Part shown: piece after piece, positions 1 to 13,928 of the stretch
Layout: each line of letters starts with the position of its first letter
Position numbering within the stretch: position 1 is the stretch's first letter
DNA from: Gymnogyps californianus
Taxonomy: Eukaryota; Chordata; Aves; Accipitriformes; Cathartidae
Length of the DNA stretch: 64,000 nt
Assembly (NCBI RefSeq): GCF_018139145.2
Contig: NC_059475.1
Coordinates: 15,093,437 to 15,157,436, forward strand
Direction of reading: 5' to 3'
Notes under the pieces: generated by a model
What the model was told of the DNA's origin: nothing
The model's input: the letters and a program-made list of their open reading frames with translations, nothing else
Databases searched by the model: none
Translations under genes and position numbers: made by a program

Positions 1-1965
1 TGAGCTGAAATGCTGCACCCCTAACAGTCTTCATGATGCATCAGGTATAACAACAAATTCCCTTCAACAAACACAGGCAAATAAGTGTTCATTTAGGGAA
101 CACTTAGGGAATTTACACAAAGAGAATATTGATAGTAGGAGTAAATAAAATTTAGTTCAGCCAATTTGACAATCAGATGAGCAGGTATCAACTGAAGGTT
201 AAGTACTCTATCACTTAAACTCTTATGACCGTGAAACATTAAAGGTTTTGAAATTCAAATAAAATAGAAAGGAGGGGAACAAACAAAAAAACTCTTTTAC
301 AACAAATACGTCTGAAGGGAAATTCAGGCCCCTCAAGCACTCAAATGTTTCTGAATTTATTAGCGCCACTTTCTTTGCTGGTTGTTTTCTCTCTAATTGT
401 GCTCGTCATGTTTAACAGCTCAGTCTATAATTTTTGCAGATTAGTGAAGTTGCACTATTGCTGTAGGTTCTGATCAAGGCTGATGTGCAAATAGATCTGT
501 GGGTCAAGCTACAAATGGATCTTGTAAAAGAAAAGAATCAGGAATGTCTGTGGTTTAGATCCTGTTTCTCTTGCAGTTGAACAGTTTTTATCCTTTCCTG
601 CCTTACAGTCTTGTGTAGGCTTACTATTTGTTGTATTGCATTTCAAAGGTAGCAAAAATAGTCTCTCTGTTCACGAAGCTGATTTCTGAAGTATTTTCTC
701 AACTAAAGCTAATGACACTTTTGCTTCAATAAGTATTCAAATACAGATTTTCAAAGGATACCTGCTATTTTTCCTTTTGAAAACCTTCCCTTTGGTTTGA
801 AGCCTGTCCAAGGTACAGTCTTAACATAATACTATTATGACCCAAAAGTATTTTTTGGAGATCTTTCCCTGCGGTGTCAGGGTGTTCTCTTTTCAAGTTT
901 TGATTGTAGGTTAGGTCAGACATAAGCTCAAGGGTTCTTTTTTGCCAGTTCTGGACCATTAGTGAACAGTGAGTTCTGGTCCCATTCTCAATTATCCTAA
1001 GTTAACTTGACAAGAAGAATATCAGCATTGGGTAAAGACGAGAGGATTTTTAATTTGCTTTGGTCCCTCTGGAAAATGATATAATTGCAGAAGGGTAAGC
1101 AAAGTAGATATTTGGATATCAACATGGCAGTACTTTGCTACTTTAGGCACAATTTATTCCTACTTTGCATCTGAACCCAATGCTAACCTAACTCAAACAG
1201 GGGTTTCAAAGGTTTACTTGCAAATAGTTACATGCATCTTTAATGGCCTTTCCTCTCATGTTCAGTCACTTCCTTTCCACACATTTTAACTCTGAAAGCT
1301 TTTGACTGTTTCTTCATTATTTATGACATTGTTGGGTCTTTTCTTGTGAAATTAAAAACTTCTTGCCACAAAAAGCTAGCTAATAATATGGCACATAAAT
1401 CTTTCTTTCACAACATTTCATTCTATATATGCCAAAAATAAATAAATGACCAAACCGAGGCTCCTGACCATGCTTGGCATCTGACCAGCTTAATGCACAG
1501 AAAGGTTGAGATTACCTAAATACAGAAGCTAAAAGAGTTTGCAATTTATTGTATTGTCAGCACCACACTGTCTGAAAAAAAGAAAAAACCCCAATAACAC
1601 ACATTTGTTTTGATACACTCACTGCTCCAATTAAAGGTAGTGCATTGCAGCTACAGAGGAAAGACTAAATGAAAATAAAGTACAAAAAGATCTTTGAACT
1701 TATCTCCCATCAACTGGTCATATAATTAAAAAATACCATTAACTCTGCCGATATAAAACACACACAACAATGTCTTTCATGCACAGTATCAAGGTTGGCC
1801 GCATGTTTCTGTATTTGCAGTACCGTAAGTACATAAGGTGTTAATCCTCCTGGGCTGTGCTCAAAAATTATTTAACATTCAGACTATTATTTAGCATACA
1901 GCTGGTTAGCAGTTTTCCCCTAAAATGTTGGCTTCGATCCCACATTTTTTTGTTCTGGCACATAC
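1..1965 (-). other. SOX6: SOX6 intron (3' part outside window)
   Basis: The intron begins with the donor GTATGT at 1965-1960 on the minus strand. No further SOX6 exon is visible down to position 1. The sequence is AT-rich with no repeat I can name. Confidence 0.85.
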
Positions 1966-2045
1966 CTGGAGCTGTAAAGGGCTGAGTCCAGAAGCAGCAG
2001 CAGCTGCCATTGTTGATGGAATGAACTGCACAGGGTAGTTATCAC
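1966..2045 (-). CDS. SOX6: SOX6 internal exon: linker segment ([12 protein letters not shown]...)
   Basis: This 80-bp exon supplies two bases completing the split Gly codon and then 26 codons, [12 protein letters not shown], five alanines and SGLSPLQLQ. The acceptor is TCTCTCGACAG/GTGATAAC and the donor CTCCAG/GTATGT on the minus strand; the 3' junction is phase 0. It is the last SOX6 exon in transcript order in this window. In mammals the next segment can come from an optional exon (KGHVSHPQ...) or go directly to the EQLYAAQLASMQ segment. I see neither within positions 1-1965, so the next exon lies beyond the window edge. A longer open frame through this exon (1906-2292) is only intron read-through on both sides. 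Confidence 0.95.
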
Positions 2046-3628
2046 CTGTCGAGAGAACAATGCGTGCAGGTTCAGACAATGAGCAGAGAATAGCAGCAGA
2101 CAAGTGCAAACATGGGCCTAGGATTGCCTGTGCTCCACAGCACTCCTCTAAGCCTAAACATCTGCAAAAACAAAAGGCTTCGCTGGGCACAGACTTGCCA
2201 TGCTCCCTCGGAACTTTTTTGTTAGCAGATAGCTGGTAGGCAAACTGGCAAAACGTAAATGTGATACTCGTGATTTTCATTTTCAAAAGCAAATATTCGA
2301 ATCAAGCATGTAAACTTGGGCACAAAATGGGCCTTAAGGCCATAGACACACAGACAAGATAGCCCCGGAAACCCCAGTGGTTCCCAAAGGAAAAAAATTG
2401 TGTCACCACATGTTTCTTAAAACAGGAGAAATTTGTTATAACCCAAGAAATTTCAGCCCTGTTTGATGCAGCATGGTTTCTTTTTGGTATCAAGTGGCTC
2501 TCTCCTGGGAAAGCTACCTAGTTGGCTCAACACAGGTTGAGATTGTTTCTTGTTTTGCTTTGAGGTTCTCTGTCTTGGGACAACTCCTTTAAGGTAGCCA
2601 TAGAGAAAAACAAAATTAAATCACTTTTAAAAATAGCTCGAAATATAATTTTAACTTTCTCTTAGATCTGGGACCCTACTGAAGTTGATAGATTAGGTAG
2701 TTGTTCAGTTACATAAAGATTCAAGCACTAAAATTTCTGTGTTCTGTTCACTGGAAACTGAAAATGTGTACCTCTGCATTGAGGGGACAACAAATACTCC
2801 AGAAAATAAGAGATACTACTGATCCGAAATAAGCATTGCAACATCATATCTTAGAGCAGCTATGGGTGTTCCCACTTCTGAGCCACTGCAACAATGCATC
2901 ACACAGTGCCATTGAGACTCTTAGTCAATGTAAAGAATAAAGAAAGGCTGAAATAATTTAGCAGTGTAATCTGTAATATGAAAATTAATACAGTGATGGA
3001 TAAATTACACAGTAACTATGATTTAATGGAATATCACTTTGGCTCAAGCTACGTATTTAAAGACAGTGTTATGTACTATCTATAGGCTACATTTTAACAG
3101 GCTGTTCCTCCTTACATTTTTGAGATTTACAATAATCAGTCTGTTTTACATGAACTTTGCCACACTGAAAACAGAATGTAGCAATGAAGGAAAATATAGA
3201 AATCCAAAATAATATAATCAGGACATTCCAAGAGCTAGATTTTTTTTGTCAACCCCCTCAAATAAATAACAATAGCTGAAGTCTTTGCAGTCACTGGATT
3301 CTTCAGAACTCTCCCTTTTTACCACCTGAAGTGCTGTTGTATTCAGCTCAGTTTAAATGTTCGGTTGTTTCACTTTTCTAATAAATTGTACATGTCTAAT
3401 ACACAAGATCTCTTTGCATCATATCCATAATACCTCATCAGACCATTGAGCACAGTATGTGCTTGTACACAGTCCAGTAACAATTGGATTCTGATTGCAT
3501 ATGGAGCTCTGCTACAATGCATTCACTAACACTATATTGTACTGGTGTCCTATGGAGTAATGTTCAAAATATCTCCTCTTATTTTCCCCCTTCCATGAGG
3601 TTGATTTTAGTTTGCAATGATGTTGGGG

Positions 3629-3667
3629 TTTTTTTTCTTAAAAAAAAAAAAAAGGCAACCCCCCCCG
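3629..3667. repeat. Low-complexity T, A and C runs
   Basis: GGGGTTTTTTTTCTT, then a run of about 13 adenines, GGCAA and a C8 run. Simple sequence with no gene. Confidence 0.8.
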
Positions 3668-3852
3668 ATCCTTTTCTTAAAGTACTAAAGCTGTCTCTTC
3701 ATGGGTAAATAATACTACTCATCTCTTTGATATTTATAAGAAATTATTTGAATAAATAAGATCTTAATCTAAGTTAAACAATGCTTCTTTCAGAAATATC
3801 TTACAAGGTTTTAAAAAAATCACTAAGATGTTGAATTAATGATGCTTTAAAT

Positions 3853-3863
3853 GGGGGGGGGGG
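3853..3863. repeat. G11 homopolymer
   Basis: Eleven consecutive guanines in an AT-rich intron. Confidence 0.85.
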
Positions 3864-4154
3864 AAATAACCATCCGAGTTATCAGCATGGACTGCCTTGC
3901 AGAACATGTCGGAGGCATTCTTTCTTTAAATATCATGAATTATTCATTCCTGTTCCACACAGCAATCTCTTCTTTCTCCCTCCCCCTCCACATACACTTT
4001 CTAAGTTCAATACCAGTTGCTTTATTTGTACTAAAACATTTTCCATGTCAAACATTTTTTTTAAAAAATCAAACTCTAAAAGAATTCCCTGCAGCACTCC
4101 TTTTTCACAGCTGTCATACTCCTATGGTTTGAAATAGCTGGATATTTTATACAG

Positions 4155-4177
4155 ACACGTGCGCATGCGTGCACACA
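4155..4177. promoter_or_regulatory. Alternating purine-pyrimidine tract with NRF1-like core
   Basis: Twenty-three bases alternate strictly (ACACGTGCGCATGCGTGCAC and on), with three CpG dinucleotides. The centre TGCGCATGCG matches the NRF1 palindromic core. CACGTG, an E-box, also overlaps. Function is inference. Confidence 0.45.
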
Positions 4178-5328
4178 GAGTTTTTGGCTTCGCAGTTAAC
4201 TTAGTAGTATCTCTACCACACCCTGTAGCATTCTCTTGGTCACCTGCTGGCTACAGTTCTTTCTTTTGTTACCGGAAAAATAATTTTATAGTTATGCCAT
4301 TTATTTGTTATTAAAACATAATACTGCCCCTTTTCCTCCTCATCTTAACATGTTAAATTATGGCTAAGTCTTGGTATGTTAGCGTATATTTGTGCTGAGT
4401 ACAAAAACTAATACTCTTTCAGCTCTGGAGTACTTTGCTGACACCAAGCAGTAAAAGCAGAGCAAAGGTACTTTTTTCTCCCTTGAGGAAACTGAGCACG
4501 CAGGGAATGAACTGGTTTTATTTTTTAATTACAGAAGGTACATATTTCCCCTTCTCATTTTGTCAGTGCAAGAATGGATCAAGAAGCTTCTCAGTAGCTG
4601 TCTTGGAAATAAATCAGTCAATGTATTGTAGCAATTTTTTTCAAATTTGTTTCTCAATTTGGAATGCTTGCGTGAGGATCCATTCTTTTAAATTTGTACA
4701 AAAGGCGGCAGAACACGTTCAAACAGGTCTGCTTTAGGTACTGGTGTGTGCTGGCCTTTGATAACCAGAAGTGAGAAGAATGCCAGAAGAAGAAAATCCG
4801 TCATGTTTTGCAAACTGATCTCTTCAATCTCCTTGCTGCGCTGATTGTCTATTTACATTTGGCTGCTGTTGTTTATATATAAATTGGTGTTTACAAGCCA
4901 TGGAAAAGTATGCCAGACTTCTGTTTCATTTGTCAGGTTGAGCAACATTTCCAAATGAATAAAAGCAGCGAGCAATTGTACTGTGCTATTCTACATAGAA
5001 ATAATGTAAATGTTTCTTTTTGTCTTGGATGAAGCAATGAAGCTTAGTGGACCTTATTAATAGGATGTATGGACTTACTTTCCTGATCAAGGCTTTGTGA
5101 GCTGTGAGGAAAGAAGGATGTCTGGCTCTTGTGAGACTCAGGGTAGGGGGAAGTTGTTGCTTTATTACCTGTCTTTCCTAAAACACAATTGTAAGACACA
5201 AGCTGAGTTTCCTCATCTGACTTACAAAGCTTGCAGTTTGATGATGGTTTCCCAATTTTGGGATTGTAACTCAAAATCTGTCTCTTCACGCATGGATCTC
5301 AAAATGCCATTTGCACACTCTCCATGTG

Positions 5329-5450
5329 GAATCACAGAATAACAGGAAATGGAGTTGGAAGAGATGTGGGAGATCACTAATTCCAGGGCCCTACCTTCCC
5401 AGGCATAATGAACAGACCAAGGAAAGCGTACCTCTCCTCAGGGTTGTCGG
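5329..5450 (-). mobile_element. CR1-like LINE 3' end fragment
   Basis: The plus strand begins GAATCACAGAATAACAGGAA, then GGAGTTGGAAGAGATGTGGG and AGATCACTAATTCCAGGGCC. This resembles the complement of the CR1 3' end (gaatcacagaatgg...ggttggaagggacct...agatcatctagtccaa). The 3' terminus would be at the low-coordinate end, so the element is on the minus strand. It is diverged and 5'-truncated, as is usual for avian CR1. Confidence 0.6.
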
Positions 5451-8400
5451 GATACAGCAAGGATACAGATGCCCACTCCTGCAGTATTCCCACACAGGGC
5501 ATGCATTTTGTTTGTGCAGTGGCATCAGGATTGAGGAATATGTTAATAGAGGTAACTGGCTAAGGCCATATGGAGCATCTCCTCTGTCCAATGACACTAC
5601 CTCAGTTCTGCCTTTGGTCTGAGCAGGGTTTGCCACAACACTGCCTTATTGCCATCCTCATGTCACAGCAAAATCTGTTGCCCCAACAATTGTCTGTCTG
5701 CAGGTAAAGAACTTCAGTGCAAATCCCAGTTGAAAATATTCAGCTGCCTACTACCGCTTCCAGCTCTTACCTCAACATTTAGGAGTGAAGCACATATGGA
5801 TTGCTACAACACATCCTGAGGTTACGGATTCCTTGTTCCAACCAGTAAAACCCAACAGGGAACACATGACAGACTTTAACTCAGTCCTAGGGAATTTCCA
5901 TTAGAAACAAGACTCATGCAGCACCTCTGCCATGCAGAGATACACAGCCAACTCAGTACACAGTTGATTTGATGTACGCTTTCTGTTCTCACCTGCCAAG
6001 AGGAACAGCAGCCTACTGAAAATAGAGTACTGTGCTATGTAAAATTTAAACCACCTTACAGCTTTAGGAAAAACTTCTGAAAGGCCTGTTCCAAATGGAA
6101 ACTGCAACGATGGATATCAGTGAAATCCAGCAGAACTAAGATGATGTTAGTTATGTGGATTAGCTACTGTAATCAAGGAGTTTAATTAGTTTGATGACAA
6201 ATACCTCACAATATTGGAATGTTCTGAGGTCCAGCTGGATGACAATAAGCCTGACAGTTTTGTTTGTCATGCTTTACCTAATTTTACTTTAATTGATTTC
6301 AAAGGAGTTACTGTTGATTTGCCCCAATGCAAGTAGGAAAAGAACCAGGCCAAAACATTGGCTCCATTTCTCACTATTTTTGCCACCAGCCTAGGAAAAA
6401 AGTCTCCATTTTCACATTTCATTGTATTGCCAGCATAGCAAAATCTCTTGTAAATTATTTTTGTGTATAAAGCAGAATGACCTAGGTAGACAGACAGGAG
6501 CTGTTTCTTAGCCATTCTAATCATGGTCTTTATATACTTTATGTATGAAATATGAAGAAATACTTCGAAAATACACTGCAGCATATCACTCTACAAACCT
6601 TTTTAAATAGAGGTTTACAACCTCCATACCTCATTGTCTCTATTTTCAATAATCTTTTTCAAAGACACTTTCCACAGCTGGTAAAGAACTGATATAATAC
6701 AAAATATTCACAGAAGACTATAAAGCAAAAGTGATCATCCATTTCCAAGTCACATGGACTGCCATTATGCACCCAGCATGGAGAGCGGCCCTCCCACTCT
6801 CTACTCAGAGCAAACCATAGCTCTGTTTGAGGCCTGTTCAAAGTATGGTCTGGCTCCTGCCCACCATTACTCTATATCTTTACTCTGTCATCATCCTACT
6901 TCCTCATTCGATCTTAGCCACAAAAATTGAAGGAAGTAATACTTTAGGCACTGCAAGATGGAGGAGGGAACTGTCTTCCTCCTTATCCCACTCACTGTCT
7001 TCTCCTCTTGACCCAGGGCACTAATGGGGACCTGCTAATCACATTCAAGGATACTCCAGCCCACTAACTTTTCCTAGATGCATGTGGTTGGTTAAGTGAA
7101 GGGAAATTTGCACTGGGAGAGGAGGTATAATGGTATTTATGTTACCCACCAGTTCCAAGTAGTAAGTATAGTGGTCACAGTCAGAAAGCCAGCGCAGTTG
7201 CTTTGCTGTACTTGGAATGCAAAATAATTATATTAACTGTGTAGCATCTCTGGGCAAGTATTAACTTCCTAACAGCTGCTACTCTCAGCTTCCCACTGGA
7301 ATAAGTGGCAACCCCTACAACCAGGTACTCTACGAGGCTCATCAAGTGCCTGCAGGTCAATAGTCACAACAGTCATTTGAGATGCACAGCGCCCTAAAGT
7401 TTTAATTAATCCAGTATACAGTACAAATACTGAAATATGTATAAAAAATTAATTAGGTGGTCTATGCAGCTCTGATTTCTCAATTAGTACTTACCATGCC
7501 AGAAAATTATATTACATGACTTTGAGATACATAAGGAAGCATGGGACTTTGGGGATTTTTTTTCTAATGTAATTATTACTTGTCATCAGCACTTGCTAAC
7601 TTTGGCCTGTTTCACCTCCTAGAGCTCCAAAATGTGGGGGGAGGGCTACAGCCACCTCATGTTATAGATCCTGCCAGGCAATAGGAAACTCTGTCCTGTC
7701 AGGCTTTAAAACAAATCACAGCTGTATATCAGCAATTCCTCGAGTTTTCTATTCATAATGACTTTCTAAGCTCAGGAGTTCAGGAGCAACTAACTCTCCA
7801 TGTGCTGGAAGGGCCTCAGAACCTACTAAATTCTCCTCTCTTCTAGAGGTCCTTCCATTGAAGGCATGACCTAGTGTACTTTGTTTTAGGAAAACCATTT
7901 TCTTACTTCAAGGCATAGACTTTAAGTGCAGATCTGCAGCAGTACTTGGTAACTGCTGTCTTCGCATTGAACTAAACAGCCATGAAATTGGTTCCCACTT
8001 AGCCCATGAAGATCTGTCTGCATGGACATGTGCACATAATGATACCCTGGCTTGTGCACCAAGGCAGGACTTCTCGTCTTGGCTGCACCGTCACACTAAC
8101 ACTGATATGCCTCTTCCAAGTAGGAGTTGGCTTATATCTAGCCCATTCTGCAGGCAAAGCAAATTAAGTGACTGTGTGCACACACTATTTGACGTTCCCT
8201 AAATGACACAGTCAGTTTCAAAAGTACTCAGTTCCCACAGCTCCTATTATTGAAATCCCTCTTACTGTATTTTCTGAATGTTAAGGAAAACTGGCACTGT
8301 CAAAGCTTAGTCTTGCCTACGTCAAACTAGAGTAAAATGAAACAGAAAAGAAACAGGCAATCAAAAAGAAAACGGTAAGTATCTGAAGGGTTAATCCATC

Positions 8401-9747
8401 TCCTGTCTTTCCTCAGAAGTATGAGTGAGTCTAAACTAACAGTTCTAGAGGTGAAAGTTTCATTTCTCACAAAAGTAGAAGAGTACAGGTAGTAGCAGTC
8501 AAGTTCATAAATATTCCTCAGAAATGACTTTGAAGAACCCTCTCTATGAAAGAGTGTAGCTTAATCTCCAATTTCATTAATTCCTTAACTACTGTGCCGA
8601 GAGTGCCAAAAATAGGAATTAATCAATACCAAGTGTAGTTACAGCAGTATTTTTATCATGATGTCTCTCCAAAAGAAACTACTAACCTGCCCAGCTACCT
8701 TTGCCACACATGCTGTAGAATTTAATATATTAAATATATAAATGTTCTTATTTCTTGCTAGCCATTGGGTATAATCATATCATTATGACTTCTGCTCCTT
8801 ACTAGCATCAGCTGGATGTAAACCGCTAACATACTAGCAAACAGCTTACCTGTATTCGGAGACATCTAGGCCTTGATTTCCGTCTGCACTTCAATCTTTT
8901 AACATTTGTTACAGATCTCTTTTTCTGCATTCCGGCAAGCAAAAAAACCAATCCCTAAAGCTGTATCACCTTCTGCTATGAGGTCATTAGGATCACAGGT
9001 AAAGCAGTATAAGCTCGATAAAGTGTTAGGATAGGTACTGTAAGGAACAATTTAGAATAAGTGCAGAAATCTGTTCTTGTGCAGGAAATCATGCTAGTAC
9101 TCTTTTTCCTGAGTCATTATTGTACCAAGTAGCCTACAGAGCCAAAATCAACGCGATGTGATTTGACATATCGCCTTTCAGGGGGAAGAACAACCAACAG
9201 TTTAATCATTAATAGTCACTATTCAGAAAGCATTTCAGATTAAAATGGGAAAAGCAAGGAAACTAAAGCATATGCTTTCTCTTGTCTGTGAGAAGAAAAG
9301 TATTAGCCAGGGTGTCGTAGACAATTTCCACAACTGGCAACTCTTGTGTCTTTGGAGACAAAATATTCCTCACTTTGGTCCCCGACTGTTGTGAAGTGGT
9401 GATGTGTGTGAATAACCATCATCCTGTGCCGTCTAGAGCTAGCTGCCTTTCAGAACTCCATTAACTTGGTTCCTGTGTACAATGCGCCAGTTTGTCAAAC
9501 TGGAAAAGAACTTTGGGATTTCAAACCTGAAGGTAAGATAGTAACTGGACAAAGATTCTGTGTTTAAAGAGGAATGTCTCTAGACTAAAGAGACAGAAGG
9601 GAATGGGACAAACGGAAATGCTTGCTGAAATCCTGCTTGGCCTCACTTCATCTAATATTAAGTAAACTTGCTAGAAACGATTTTAGGTTCAACCTGGCTT
9701 TTAATTAGTATGCTGTTTACATCATCTATTATGAGGCTTTACTTTGG

Positions 9748-9815
9748 ATTTGACCCTGCTCCTGCTGCAGTCAACAGCAAAAAACCCACTAACATCAGTG
9801 GGAGCAGGATCAATG
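9748..9815. repeat. Palindromic amniote repeat
   Basis: Arms GACCCTGCTCC (9752-9762) and GGAGCAGGATC (9801-9811) are inverted repeats with one mismatch. The centre (TGCAGTCAACAGC...CTAACATCAGTG) is a weaker continuation. It resembles the common reptile/bird gatcctgctcccattga...tcaatgggagcaggatc palindrome. Confidence 0.6.
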
Positions 9816-10701
9816 CTTTACTTTGTACATTTCATATTTAATGTCAAAAAAAGAAACTGGTATTTATGTTTTGTAGTTATTAGTTATCAGGTTAATATGC
9901 TAAAGGCAGCTTGACAGGGAATACTATTAATGAGCAAAATAAGGTTGCTGCTTCTGGACTGAGGTCACTTACAAAGAATGTATAAACGAAAATAAGGTTG
10001 ACTTTTATTTACTTAACTATCTTCCTACATTGAATTCCTTTGGCAACGTGTCTTTAAACATTTAAAGCCCTGTTTACAAGGAGGCTCTGAACATAGCTTC
10101 AAACCATTATATCCCTAATTGAATTCCCCAGGAGTCCTGTAAACTCAGAGGAAAAAAGAAAGAAATCGTAACATTTGCTAAATCATCTCACAACATATTT
10201 CACTGCAAGGTTATGTGACCTGTTACAAGTCTGAATGATGACTGGGATTGAACTACTGAAACCTTTTATTATTGAGATTGAAATCAAACAAAAAGTTGCC
10301 CATTTGAAGCCTGCTAATTAAATTATACTTCCTCTGACTTTTATCACTAATTAAGAGTAAGAATTTTGGCACAAAAGACACATATACTGAAGAGAACAGA
10401 ATTAATTAAAGATACATAGCTTTTGTATAATGACACGGGGCAGACCAGATGCAAATTACTAGGCGAGTGGGCCAATGTATTTAGAGCAAATGATTTTGTG
10501 GGAAATAAAGGTAAAAAAAAATCTTGATGTTCAATAATCAATATTCCATCCACCCCCTTCAAACCAGAAGTTTTTTTTTCAAGTGGAGCTGCAAAACTCC
10601 GCATTATTTCCAACCAGCTATGCCTGTTGTGTAACATCGTCTATATGAGACAGATCACACAAGAAGCTACGGTTAATATCTTAAAATGTTAAATAGCTTC
10701 A

Positions 10702-10842
<141 letters not shown>

Positions 10843-13032
10843 CTAAACAAAAGAGAGCCTCTGATCAGAAATAGCACAAATTTGTCTTGACAGGTATTTC
10901 TCCAGTACTGATAGTGTTCTTGTGTTCACACAGTCCCACAGAACCTTCGCCTTAATGTAATCCCTGCCAATTTCACATTATCACATCAAAGCCCTCACTA
11001 ACATTGTTTTCCCTCAGTGTCAAAGGTGTAACAGACTCAGTGAACTGCACGTTTTCCTACTTCTTCCTGGTTCTCTATTTTTTTTTTTTTAATTGATATT
11101 CACTGTCCTGGCACAAGGTAAAAAGGTACAAAACTTTTCTAACATACCATAGGTTCTTTAAAAAGAAGTGGTACGTATTTCTATTAATTTTTCACAAGTT
11201 TTCTCATCTTTGGTCACAGACAGCAAAGTGACAAGCATTTTGGAAGTAACCTAACACTGCAATAGCTACTTTGATGTTCAAATTTTAGTATCCTTAGGGT
11301 AATTTTAATTCTGAGATCTTACAACATTGTATTGTTCATATATATACCAACAACTCACATATGTTATTTCAAAATCTCACCACAGTATTAAATAGTCTTC
11401 TAGTCAACACCCCAGCTCTTAAGATTTAAGGCTCCAACATCCTGGCTCCCAATTAAACTAACATCCTTTGCCATACACACCTCACTATAACATATAAATT
11501 GCTTGTCTGTCTAAGCAGTTTTATAGCTTTATACACTATCATGTAGCTTGGTAATTATGGAGCTGTATTCAGAGACCATTTCAGAATAAAACCTACTATA
11601 TCAAATTTAATTTGACCTTAATAAATGTATCAAAAAGCACAAACATGCAAAAGTAAAAAATTCTTCACCTTATACCACCATTTGTATTCAACATATAGAA
11701 AACAGGAGATGTGGTAGAATCACGTCTGTTAAATCGACGTTAATTTCCTAGTTCCCTAATTTATGCTATATGTGTTTCAGAGACAGTGGCTAGGATCACA
11801 AAGAATTTGTATCCATCATTCCTTAACCCCAGAAGTACCCAAGGGTTTGACCATGATTTTTCTGATTAGTAGTTAAGCAAACATATAATGGTTTATATAT
11901 CAAAGCTAGTAAATGTAGGAAGAAATTGGGGGTTTAGGCAGAAAAAAATTTTTGCCCTCATGCTACCATAAATCAGCGGCATTAAATACTATTAAAAAGT
12001 TAAAGTACACTTCAAGCAATTTTTTTTTCATTTAATTCCTAAAAAACTTTTTTGGTCAAATCCCATATGTTGACCTATGACATTGTTTAAATAGTGTCAA
12101 ATTTTCTTGTCATATCCCCATTACTTTCACAACCATTGATGCAGTGCAGAAATGCTACTGTGTGTGTCTATGAGGGTTAATTTACCAACAACTCTTCTCT
12201 TGGGAAAGCCCTAAGATGTAGGTTAATAAAGGTCAAGCAAAAAACAAACACTTTACAGTATTTTTTTTAATCCATTTCTCAGGAAAATCAACTTATAATA
12301 AAAAGGTCTTTGTGCAATTACTGCTATGGCACTGGGGCGTGAAAGAAACTAGCTTTGAGCAGCTATTTCTCTCATTTTAGCTGAGGTAAGCCTGGCTGTG
12401 CATTTTAGGATATGAGTTAAACTTGGTTAGATTGGAGTTGATCCCCATGTGCCCAGCACAGGCATTTACCTCTGATAAAATGGTGCTAGTTTTGCTGTGT
12501 GGTGTTCCTTTACACTGGCTCTATAGGAGTACAGCAAATGAAAACCACAGGCTTCATCTGATAGAAACAACTACAGGATATATTGGAAGGAATTCAACAC
12601 AATACAACTTACAATCATTTTCAGTAGTTCCCAACTACAGTCTAATCAAATGGACCCAAGGCTTAAGAAATATCCCTTTCAATCACCACACACAGAAAGT
12701 ATTTCCATGGGGTTGCAAAGGTACGAGACACCAACACAATCTCACAAGACACAGAAGAGATCAGAGTGAGTACTGTGGCTAGAGTGATGGTGCATACATA
12801 CCCATAGCAATACTTCACACTGTAATGTCATAAAAATCAATTGAAACATATAACAACCAAACCCTACAATGGTTATTTCCCAGTGCAATCCTGTAGAGTT
12901 GGATCCACTCCACCATATCCAAAGAGATTTTTTTTTTAAACTCTCAAACAAAAGCAATTCTGTAAGTGTGGAGAATTACGATTGCATGTTCTGGCTATCT
13001 GCTATTCTTCCTTGAAATACTACTCTGAATGC

Positions 13033-13130
13033 TGGATCAGGTCCTCAGCCTATATAAATCGATGTAACTTTGACTAAAGATGGCTTACATTTAGAGTGTA
13101 AATTTGAGTTTACACTTAAGAGAGTTATAC
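13033..13130. repeat. Possible palindromic amniote repeat
   Basis: GGATCAGGTCCTCAGCCTAT, ATAAATCGATGTAACTTTGA and AGAGTGTAAATTTGAGTTTA resemble the amniote repeat with ggatctggcc...agcctatataaatc...gtaactccattga...gtttacac words. The right arm is poorly preserved. Confidence 0.4.
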
Positions 13131-13903
13131 AGACTGAAAAAAGCCCATACTGAATGGCAACCATTCCCTCCCATGGGTCTTCCCTCTGGCACATATTAAA
13201 TACTATTCCTAGGTAAACGTTGGTTTCACCCACAATTATTATATACATAGGTGTCGATTTTCAGCACAGGTCAACTGAAAAGCACAAATAAGCATTAAAA
13301 AGGAAGAGAATGTACAATGTACACTGATCATTGAATTATTAAAGATGTAAAATGAATGCCATAAAACCAGTAGACACCTTAATTTTTGATAATTTTTTTC
13401 CTGAGGGTTTTATTATTATTATTTTGATTTTACTGAGGGGGGAGAAATTGGGAGGAGGGGTTGATTGGTGTACTTCATAAAATCGGCTACATGCCCAGAA
13501 ATTTTAATTGCTGAGAAGTTCCTCAGGTCTTTCTGAAAACCAAGACTGTAGCAGATGCCTGAGAAACACTCCAACTCTGTCTTCCCATTCGTAAAAATAG
13601 CGTATTGTTGGATCGGCACTTTCCCCTTTTGTCTCCTCTGTGCTAAGTTGTTGATGATGCCATTTTTTGCCATCTGCCCCAGAGCTTCATTAAAGATACA
13701 TGAATGGACTAACTGGGCTGCTGTCTTGTGAGGAACAGGTGCTATTGTTTGTCCCCGAAGACTTGCACTAAAGATCTCACTCAGAATACTTGAGAAAGAG
13801 CATCTGCAGCAGTCAGTCAGAGAGTAACTTGGCAGAGCCCGTACTATGGGCTAATATGCAAACAGTGACACTCAGGGGGACTCATTTTCTCTTTCATGAA
13901 GAA

Positions 13904-13928
13904 TTTTTTTTTTTTTTTTTTTTTTTTT
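13904..13928. repeat. T25 homopolymer
   Basis: Twenty-five uninterrupted thymines. There is no AATAAA on the complementary side, so there is no support for a retroposed tail. Confidence 0.9.

Noticed and set aside
1906..2292. 128-codon minus frame treated as one protein
   Set aside because: Only 1966-2045 matches SOX6; the rest is intron read-through across a clear acceptor and donor.
13904..13928. T25 run as the tail of a minus-strand retrocopy
   Set aside because: No AATAAA or UTR-like match on the complementary side; better explained as a simple homopolymer.
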